A stretch of DNA of 52,897 nucleotides from an uncultured Alkalilimnicola sp. (GTDB lineage Bacteria; Pseudomonadota; Gammaproteobacteria; Nitrococcales; AK92). Made by a program: the position numbers and the translations under genes. The notes under the pieces were generated by a model. That model did no database searches and was not told where the DNA came from. It saw only the letters and a program-made list of their open reading frames with translations. The stretch lies in contig CALGAN010000086.1 in assembly GCA_937951875.1 (NCBI GenBank), positions 1 through 52,897 on the forward strand. Direction: 5' to 3'. Positions 47,015 through 52,897 of the stretch are shown here, piece after piece (within the stretch, counting starts at the first letter, position 1; each line of letters starts with the position of its first letter).

Positions 47015-48412
47015 TTACGCGAACCGCTGGAGCCGCTCGCGGGCCTTGGCGACCTGGGCGCGCACCTGCGCCGGCGCGGTGCCGCCGAGGTGGTTGCGGG
47101 CCGCCACCGAACCTTCCAGCGTCAGCACCGCGAACACGTCCTCGCCGATCACCGCCGAGAAGCGCCGCAGCTCCTCCAGGCTCATGTCGCTCAGATCCTT
47201 GTTCTGCTCGACGCCGTAGCGCACCGCCTTGCCGACGATCTCGTGGGCGTCGCGGAACGGCACGCCCTTGCGCACCAGGTAGTCGGCCAGGTCGGTGGCG
47301 GTGGAGAAGCCTTTCTTGGCCGCCTCGTACAAGCGCTCGGCGTTCACCTTCATGGCCGGCACCATGTCACCGAACGCCTGCAGCGAGTCGCGCACGGTGT
47401 CGATGGTGTCGAACAGCGGCTCCTTGTCTTCCTGGTTGTCGCGGTTGTAGGCCAGCGGCTGACCCTTCATCAGCGTCAGCAGCGCCATCAGATGGCCGTT
47501 CACCCGCGCCGTCTTGCCGCGCACCAGCTCGGCCACGTCCGGGTTCTTCTTCTGCGGCATGATGCTGGAGCCGGTGCAGAAGCGGTCGGGCAGCTCGATG
47601 TAGCCGAGGATGGGCGAGGCCCACAGGATCATCTCCTCGGCCATGCGCGACAGGTGGGTCATGATCAGCGCGCAGGCCGACACCAGTTCGATGGCGAAGT
47701 CGCGGTCGCTGACCGCGTCCAGCGAGTTGTTGCTCGGCCGCTCGAAGCCCAGCAGCTGGGCGGTGTAGTCGCGGTCGATCGGGAAGCTGGTGCCGGCCAG
47801 CGCCGCCGAGCCCAGGGGCATGACGTTGAGGCGCTTGCGGCAGTCTTCCAGCCGCTCCTGGTCGCGCACCAGCATTTCGTACCAGGCCAGCATGTGGTGA
47901 CCGAAGGTCACCGGCATCGCCACCTGCATGTGGGTGAAGCCCGGCATGATGGTGTCGGCGTGCCGCTCGGCCAGATCGACCAGGCCGCGCTGGAAGCGCA
48001 CCAGCTGGGCGACCAGCACGTCGACGGCGTCGCGCAGGTACAGCCGGATGTCGGTGGCCACCTGGTCGTTGCGCGAGCGCGCCGTGTGCAGTTTCTTGCC
48101 GGCGTCGCCGATGCGGTCGGTCAGCCGCTTCTCGATGTTCATGTGAACATCTTCCAGCTCCCGCAGCCACACGAACTCGCCGCGCTCGATCTCGCCGAGG
48201 ATCTCCTCCAGCCCCTTGAGGATGCTGTCGAGTTCCTGCTGGGTCAGCACGCCGACCTTGTGCAGCATGCGCGCGTGCGCCATCGACCCCTGGATGTCGT
48301 GGCGGTACAGGCGGCGGTCGAAATGCTCGGAGGCGGTGAACTGCTCGACGAACTTGTCCGTGGCCTCGGTGAAACGGCCAGTCCACAACTGGCTGGAGGT
48401 TTGCTCGCTCAT
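47015..48412 (-). CDS. argH: Argininosuccinate lyase
   Basis: Last step of arginine synthesis: argininosuccinate to arginine and fumarate. 465 residues. HTARSRNDQVATDIRLYLRD, GFTHMQVAMPVTFGHH (catalytic His) and the fumarase-superfamily signature GSSIMPQKKNPD are present. The ATG at 48412 has AGGAG 6 nt upstream. Divergent from algZ, as in pseudomonads. Confidence 0.97.
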   Translation of the reverse strand: MSEQTSSQLWTGRFTEATDKFVEQFTASEHFDRRLYRHDIQGSMAHARMLHKVGVLTQQELDSILKGLEEILGEIERGEFVWLRELEDVHMNIEKRLTDRIGDAGKKLHTARSRNDQVATDIRLYLRDAVDVLVAQLVRFQRGLVDLAERHADTIMPGFTHMQVAMPVTFGHHMLAWYEMLVRDQERLEDCRKRLNVMPLGSAALAGTSFPIDRDYTAQLLGFERPSNNSLDAVSDRDFAIELVSACALIMTHLSRMAEEMILWASPILGYIELPDRFCTGSSIMPQKKNPDVAELVRGKTARVNGHLMALLTLMKGQPLAYNRDNQEDKEPLFDTIDTVRDSLQAFGDMVPAMKVNAERLYEAAKKGFSTATDLADYLVRKGVPFRDAHEIVGKAVRYGVEQNKDLSDMSLEELRRFSAVIGEDVFAVLTLEGSVAARNHLGGTAPAQVRAQVAKARERLQRFA

Positions 48413-48432
48413 GGGGGGCTCCTGGCTCCAGA

Positions 48433-48469
48433 GGGGCGCCAGTATAGCAACATGCTTGCAAGGCGCCCC
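48433..48469. promoter_or_regulatory. Dyad and extended -10 promoter of argH
   Basis: On the minus strand TGCTATACT (48449-48441) is an extended -10 promoter element; the start would be near 48434. It is flanked by perfect 8-bp arms GGGGCGCC (48433-48440) and GGCGCCCC (48462-48469). The arrangement looks like an operator over the argH promoter. It is not an ArgR box (AT-rich TGAAT type). Confidence 0.5.
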
Positions 48470-48542
48470 AGACCCCACCAGACTGCGGCTCGTAAGCGCG
48501 GCGCCGGGGGGGAACGACGCGCCGCACGGCAAGGAGGCGCGC

Positions 48543-49586
48543 TTGCGCAAACAAGACCTCTTCCTACCCGATTTCTGCCACATCCGCAGCGTGTTCGCGC
48601 TGGTCATGACCGGGCAGCTGCTGGCCTTCGTACTGGTGCTGGCCGCGCCGGCCGACGATGTCTGGCAGCGCCTGAGCCTGGTGTCGCTGTTCGTGCAGTG
48701 GATCGTGCTGAGCAGCGCCGCGCTGCTGTGCGTAAGCCGCGGCTGGCTGGCGCGGCTGGGCAACGCCGGCGCCGGCGTCGTCAGTTATCTGATGGTGCTG
48801 GCGGTCACCGGCCTGGTCAGCGAGCTCGGCTATCGCCTGCTCGACGCCGCCGCGCCGGCGGAGGTGCGCCACGGTTTCATGCTGCGCAGCCTGGCCATCG
48901 CCGCCATCGTCACGGCCGTGACCTGGCGCTACCTGTACGTGGTGCACGAGGGCCGCCGCCGGTTGGCGGCCGAGGCGGCGGCGCGCATCGAGGCGCTGCA
49001 GGCGCGCATCCGGCCGCACTTCCTGTTCAACAGTCTCAACACCATCGCCTCGATGATCGCCTATGCCCCGGACAAGGCCGAGGCGGCGGTCGAGGACCTA
49101 GCCGATTTGTTCCGCGCCAGCCTGGCCAAGCCCGAGCGGCTGGTGACCCTGGCCGAGGAGCTCAAGCTGGCCGAAGGCTATCTGCGCATGGAGGCGCTGC
49201 GCCTCGGCGAGCGCCTGCGCGTGGAGTGGGCCGTGGACGCGCTGCCGCGCGATGCCCTGCTGCCGCCGTTGACGCTGCAGCCGCTGCTGGAGAACGCCGT
49301 CTACTACGGCATCGAGCCGCGGGTGGACGGCGGCACGATTCGCATCGACGGCGGCTTCGACGGGCGGCGCCTGCGGCTGCGGGTGGTCAATCCGTGCGCC
49401 GATCTGGCGAATGGCGCACGGCGCGGCGGCCACGGCATGGCGCAAGATAATGTGCGTCAACGTCTTAGCCTCGCTCTAGGGAAGGATGCGAGCCTGCGGA
49501 TCGCCAACGACGGTGGGGGGGAATACCAGGTCGAGTTGGTTCTGCCGTACAGGACGACGACCGATGAGGATATTGATCGTCGATGA
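48543..49586 (+). CDS. algZ: LytS/AlgZ-type sensor histidine kinase
   Basis: 347 residues. Four hydrophobic segments (about 18-125) form an N-terminal membrane sensor. The His_kinase core RIRPHFLFNSLNTIASMI carries His159, and LQPLLENAVYYGIEP is the N-box. The glycine-rich G-box region is GHGMAQDNVRQRL. The TTG at 48543 is the start because AAGGAGG lies about 5 nt upstream and longer frames would read back into argH. It overlaps algR by 23 bp. Confidence 0.9.
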   Translation: MRKQDLFLPDFCHIRSVFALVMTGQLLAFVLVLAAPADDVWQRLSLVSLFVQWIVLSSAALLCVSRGWLARLGNAGAGVVSYLMVLAVTGLVSELGYRLLDAAAPAEVRHGFMLRSLAIAAIVTAVTWRYLYVVHEGRRRLAAEAAARIEALQARIRPHFLFNSLNTIASMIAYAPDKAEAAVEDLADLFRASLAKPERLVTLAEELKLAEGYLRMEALRLGERLRVEWAVDALPRDALLPPLTLQPLLENAVYYGIEPRVDGGTIRIDGGFDGRRLRLRVVNPCADLANGARRGGHGMAQDNVRQRLSLALGKDASLRIANDGGGEYQVELVLPYRTTTDEDIDRR

Positions 49587-50328
49587 CGAGGCGCCGGCGC
49601 GGGCCCGGCTAGTGAGTCTGATCGAGGCTTTGGGGGAGCACGAAGTGGTGGGGCAGGCCGCCAACGGCGCCGAGGCCTTGGACGCGTGTCAGCGGCTGCG
49701 CCCCGAACTGGTGCTGATGGATATCCGCATGCCCGGCCTGGACGGCCTGGAGGCCGCGGCCCAACTCAGCCTCATGCCCGAGCCGCCGGCGGTGGTGTTC
49801 TGCACCGCCTACGGCGACTACGCCCTGGAGGCGTTCGAGGCGGAAGCGGTCGACTACCTGCTCAAGCCGGTGCGCCGCGAGCGGCTGGCCGAGGCCCTGA
49901 AGAAAGCCCGCCGCCTCAACCGCGCGCAATTGGCCGCCTTGCGCCGTCAGCCGGGTTCGAGCGACGGCGCCGAGGCCGCCGAAAGCGGCCGCCGCCATCT
50001 GCTGTGCCGGCGTCGCGGCAATCTGGAGCTGATCCCGATCGAGGAAGTGCGCTTTCTGCAGGCTGACCATAAGTACGTCACGGTCAACCACAGCGGCGGC
50101 GAGGATCTGATCGAGGACTCGCTCAAGCGCTTGGAGGAAGCGTTTCCGGATCGCTTCCTGCGCGTGCACCGCAATGCCCTGGTCGCCCGCAACTGCCTGG
50201 AAGGCTTGGAGCGCGGCCGGGACGGCCAGTATTTCGTGCGGCTGCGCGGCGTCGCCACGCCGCTCGAGGTCAGCCGGCGCCACGTCGCCGACGTCAAGGC
50301 GCTGATCCGCAGCTTGGGCCTGGCCTGA
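49564..50328 (+). CDS. algR: LytTR-family response regulator AlgR
   Basis: 254 residues. Receiver domain (about 1-120) with D7-D8 and phospho-acceptor Asp53 in LVLMDIRMPG. A linker and a LytTR DNA-binding domain (about 150-250, EVRFLQADHKYVTVNHSGGE, FLRVHRNALVARNCLE) follow. In Pseudomonas aeruginosa AlgR controls alginate, twitching and other surface genes; targets here are unknown. Coupled to algZ. Confidence 0.94.
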   Translation: MRILIVDDEAPARARLVSLIEALGEHEVVGQAANGAEALDACQRLRPELVLMDIRMPGLDGLEAAAQLSLMPEPPAVVFCTAYGDYALEAFEAEAVDYLLKPVRRERLAEALKKARRLNRAQLAALRRQPGSSDGAEAAESGRRHLLCRRRGNLELIPIEEVRFLQADHKYVTVNHSGGEDLIEDSLKRLEEAFPDRFLRVHRNALVARNCLEGLERGRDGQYFVRLRGVATPLEVSRRHVADVKALIRSLGLA

Positions 50329-50333
50329 GGCGT

Positions 50334-50371
50334 CCGTTCGCCGGCCGGCACCCTATCGGGTCGCGGCCGGC
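50334..50371 (+). promoter_or_regulatory. AlgR-box-like sequence and hairpin between algR and hemC
   Basis: CCGTTCGCC (50334-50342) matches the AlgR box CCGTTCGTC at 8 of 9 bases. It overlaps a hairpin GCCGGCCG / CGGCCGGC (50340-50347, 50364-50371) with an inner ACCC-TATC-GGGT stem. No T-run follows. Such GC-rich words arise easily by chance at this composition. Confidence 0.33.
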
Positions 50372-50440
50372 CGCTGTGCCGTGACCCCATGGCGGGCCCA
50401 TGGCATGCTATGGCCATATTTTTCACTCGCCGAGGAAGGC

Positions 50441-51376
50441 ATGCCGTCCCAGCTCATCCGCATCGCCACCCGCAAGAGCCCGCTCGCCGTCTGGCAGGCG
50501 GAGTTCGTCGCCGCCGCCCTTAAGAGCCTCCACCCCGGTCTGGAGGTGGAGCTGGTGAAGATGACCACCAAGGGCGACAAGATCCTCGACGCCCCGCTCG
50601 CCAAGGTCGGTGGCAAGGGGCTGTTCGTGAAGGAGCTGGAGGAAGGGCTGCTGGATGGCCGCGCCGATATCGCCGTGCATTCGATGAAGGACGTGCCGCC
50701 GGTGTTCCCGGAGGGTCTGCATCTGCCGGTGATCATGGCGCGCGAGGATCCCTGCGACGCCTTCGTCTCCAACACCTACGCCCGCTTCGAGGATCTGCCG
50801 CAGGGCGCCCGCGTCGGCACCGCCAGCCTGCGCCGCCAGTGCCAGCTGCTGGCGCGGCGGCCGGATCTGCGCATTTTCCCCTTGCGCGGCAACGTCAACA
50901 CCCGCCTGGCCAAGCTCGACGCCGGCGAGTTCGACGCCATCGTGCTGGCCGCCTCCGGCCTGAAGCGGCTGGGTTTCGACAAGCGGATACGCCAGATCCT
51001 CAGCCCCGAGGACAGCCTGCCCGCGGTCGGTCAGGGCGCGCTCGGCATCGAGTGCCGCATCGACGACGCGCGGGTGAACGCGCTGATCGCGCCGCTGCGC
51101 GATGAGGCCACCTGGCAGCGGGTGAGCGCCGAGCGCGCGCTCAGCGCCTGTCTGCAGGGCAGCTGCCAGATCCCGATCGGCGGCTATGCCGTGCTCGAGA
51201 GTGGCGAGCTGTACCTGCGCGGCCTGGTCGGCACGCCGGACGGCCGCACCGTGATTCGCGGCGAGATCAAGGGCGACCCGGCGCGGGCGGCCGAACTGGG
51301 CGCACGCCTAGGCCAGGAGCTGCTCGATCGCGGCGGCCGCGAAGTGCTGGCGGCGGTGCTGGGAGCCGCGCCGTAA
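50441..51376 (+). CDS. hemC: Hydroxymethylbilane synthase (porphobilinogen deaminase)
   Basis: Polymerises four porphobilinogens to hydroxymethylbilane in heme and siroheme synthesis. 311 residues. GGKGLFVKELEEGLLDGRADIAVHSMKDVP and VGTASLRRQCQL carry the active-site Asp and Arg residues. The dipyrromethane cofactor Cys242 lies in GSCQIPIGGYA. GAGGAAGG precedes the ATG at 50441; 3 nt before hemD. Confidence 0.97.
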   Translation: MPSQLIRIATRKSPLAVWQAEFVAAALKSLHPGLEVELVKMTTKGDKILDAPLAKVGGKGLFVKELEEGLLDGRADIAVHSMKDVPPVFPEGLHLPVIMAREDPCDAFVSNTYARFEDLPQGARVGTASLRRQCQLLARRPDLRIFPLRGNVNTRLAKLDAGEFDAIVLAASGLKRLGFDKRIRQILSPEDSLPAVGQGALGIECRIDDARVNALIAPLRDEATWQRVSAERALSACLQGSCQIPIGGYAVLESGELYLRGLVGTPDGRTVIRGEIKGDPARAAELGARLGQELLDRGGREVLAAVLGAAP

Positions 51377-51379
51377 GCC

Positions 51380-52159
51380 ATGACCGCCGCGCAGCCGTTG
51401 GCCGGCATCGGCGTGCTGGTGACGCGCCCGGCGGCGCAGGCGGACGGCCTGTGCGCCGCGCTGGCGGCGGCCGGGGCGGCGCCGGTGGTGCTGCCGACCA
51501 TCGCCATCGCGCCGACCCCGCTGGATCCGCCGCTGGAGCGGGCGCTGCACGCCGCCGCCGGCGCCGACTGGTGGATGTTCGTGTCGCGCAACGCGGTGAC
51601 CTATGGGCTGGCGCGGCTGCGCGAGCTGGGCATCGAGCGCGCGCCGGCGACCCGCATCGCCGTGGTCGGCCAGGGCACGGCGGCGGCGCTGGCCGAGCAC
51701 GGCCTCGCGGCCGACCTAGTGCCGGATCGCGGCTTCAACAGCGAGGCTTTGCTGGAGAAGCCGGAATTCGCCGAGCTCGCCGGCCAGCGGCTGGTGATCA
51801 TCCGCGGTGTCGGCGGCCGCGAGCTGCTGGCCGACACGGCGCGGGCGCGCGGCGCCACGGTGCACTACGCCGAGGTCTATCGGCGGGTGCGACCGGCGCT
51901 GGACGTGGAGGCGCCGCTGGCGCGCTGGCAGGCGCGCGGCGCCCAGGCGTTGGTGGTGACCAGCGCCGAAGGCCTGGCCAACCTGCTGGCCATGACCGGG
52001 CCGCGCTGGCGGCCGGCCTTGCAACAGGCCCTGCTGGTAACGGTGAGCGAGCGGATCGCCCAGGCCGCGCTGGCGGCCGACTTCCGTCGCTGCCGCGTGT
52101 CGCCGGGGCCTGGCGATCAAGATATCGTGCAAACTCTAATCGATACGCTGGGCAAGTAA
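51380..52159 (+). CDS. hemD: Uroporphyrinogen-III synthase
   Basis: Cyclises hydroxymethylbilane to uroporphyrinogen III. 259 residues. The family is divergent, but GIGVLVTRPAAQADGLCAAL, WWMFVSRNAVTYGLARL, VVGQGTAAAL and the central IIRGVGGRELLADTARARGATVHYAEVYRR are characteristic. Three bases after hemC and 10 before the hemX-like gene. It supplies the siroheme branch used by the reductase at 41418. Confidence 0.94.
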   Translation: MTAAQPLAGIGVLVTRPAAQADGLCAALAAAGAAPVVLPTIAIAPTPLDPPLERALHAAAGADWWMFVSRNAVTYGLARLRELGIERAPATRIAVVGQGTAAALAEHGLAADLVPDRGFNSEALLEKPEFAELAGQRLVIIRGVGGRELLADTARARGATVHYAEVYRRVRPALDVEAPLARWQARGAQALVVTSAEGLANLLAMTGPRWRPALQQALLVTVSERIAQAALAADFRRCRVSPGPGDQDIVQTLIDTLGK

Positions 52160-52169
52160 GGACAGCCCC

Positions 52170-52897
52170 ATGACCGACGCTACCGATCCGCGCCCCCAGG
52201 AGACGCCGGCCGCGTCTCCTCCGCCGTCCGCCCCAACATCGCCCCCGCCCCGCGCCCGGCGCAGTCCGCTGGCGGCGCTGGCGCTGCTGTTGTCGGTGGT
52301 GGCCCTGGCCGGCGCCGGCGGCGGGGGCTGGCTGCTGTGGCAGCGGCTGCAACAGCTGCAGCAGGCGCAGCAATCCGGAAGGACCGAGTTGGCCGCCGAA
52401 CTGGCCGAGGGGCGCGATGCTTTGCAAGCGCAGCAGCAGCGGTTGGACGCTCTGGCGCAGGACGCTGGCCGCGTCGCCGACCGGGCCGAGGACTTGCAGC
52501 GCCAGCTGGCCGAGCTGGCCAGCCATCAGCGGCTGCTCGACCAGCGCCTGAACCGCCTCGACGCCCAGGCGCGCGCTAACCAGACCGAATGGCTGCATGC
52601 CGAGGCCGCCTATCTGGCGCGGACCGCGCAGATCCGGCTGCGCTTCCAGCGCGACGTCGACGGCGCCATCGCCGCGCTGCGGCTGGCCGACCAGACGCTG
52701 GCGCGGGTCGGCGTGGAGGCGGCGCCCGCCCGCCAAGCGTTGAATCAGGCGGTGGACCGGCTGGTGACCTTGCAGTTGCCCGATCCGGTCGCATTGACCG
52801 CCCGCATCGATGCGCTGATCGCCAAGGTCGACATCCTGCCGTTGCGGCAGCAGCTGTACGACACCGTCGAGCCGCCGGCGGCGGACGACCGAGCCGA
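52170..52897 (+). CDS. hemX: HemX-like membrane protein (3' partial)
   Basis: The first 242 codons; runs off the window. A Pro/Ser/Ala-rich cytoplasmic N-terminus (about 1-30) precedes one transmembrane helix (about 35-58, PLAALALLLSVVALAGAGGG), then a long coiled coil (about 60-130). The NQTEWLHAEAAYLARTAQIRL block is typical of the HemX family, often labelled uroporphyrinogen-III C-methyltransferase, though lacking a methyltransferase domain here. It follows hemD by 10 nt. Confidence 0.92.
   Translation, partial: MTDATDPRPQETPAASPPPSAPTSPPPRARRSPLAALALLLSVVALAGAGGGGWLLWQRLQQLQQAQQSGRTELAAELAEGRDALQAQQQRLDALAQDAGRVADRAEDLQRQLAELASHQRLLDQRLNRLDAQARANQTEWLHAEAAYLARTAQIRLRFQRDVDGAIAALRLADQTLARVGVEAAPARQALNQAVDRLVTLQLPDPVALTARIDALIAKVDILPLRQQLYDTVEPPAADDRA

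Overview
The window is high-GC, densely coded chromosomal DNA from a gammaproteobacterium outside the Enterobacterales. Gene orders that point there are glyQ-glyS-gmhB-plsC beside gyrB, glnA-DUF4124-ntrB-ntrC, rhodanese-secB-gpsA, envC-ctpA-yibQ, hslVU-DUF971-ubiE-ubiJ-ubiB, lptM-lysA-dapF-DUF484-xerC, and argH-algZ-algR-hemC-hemD-hemX, the last as in pseudomonads. gyrB at the left edge suggests the replication origin is not far upstream, but no origin is visible inside the window. I cannot name the genus. No tRNA, rRNA, IS element, prophage or CRISPR array was seen.

Layout. 1-6445: the end of gyrB, a strong convergent terminator, and the glycyl-tRNA synthetase/gmhB/plsC operon on the minus strand. 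6446-11666: nitrogen control, with a sigma-54 promoter and paired NtrC sites before glnA and another NtrC site before ntrBC. 11723-14553: trmL facing gpsA-secB-rhodanese-ArsR. 14734-18598: cell-separation and periplasmic genes envC-ctpA-yibQ, plus an EF-hand protein whose 3' end overlaps ubiB. 18537-28143: a long minus-strand housekeeping stretch covering ubiquinone synthesis, the HslVU protease, XerC, and lysine/DAP synthesis with the tiny lipoprotein gene lptM.

28293-41186 is the accessory part: a secreted lectin-fold protein, a GH15 glycosidase, an esterase, an OmpA/TSP3 porin, a 56-residue membrane peptide, a thioesterase, a small beta-barrel, GlsB, a glutamine-rich PRC-barrel protein, a phasin-like protein, an M48 lipoprotein protease with TPRs, a single-domain response regulator, a PfpI/DJ-1 protein and a PGPGW membrane protein. 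Many belong to envelope or stress families. 41418-44309 holds a 768-residue siroheme reductase with cysteine quartets in both halves and a C-terminal HEPN-like domain, followed by an unrecognised partner gene. 44539-46898 holds a sugar-phosphate mutarotase, OmpW behind an FNR-type site, and two overlapping small genes. 47015-52897 is the argH / algZR-hemCDX divergent locus, running off the right edge.

Most of the window is conserved core genome. The signals I find most worth follow-up are the double-site reductase and its partner, the leader terminator and FNR-type palindrome before the GH15 gene, the FNR-type promoter of ompW, the dyad across the argH promoter, and several small or overlapping genes.
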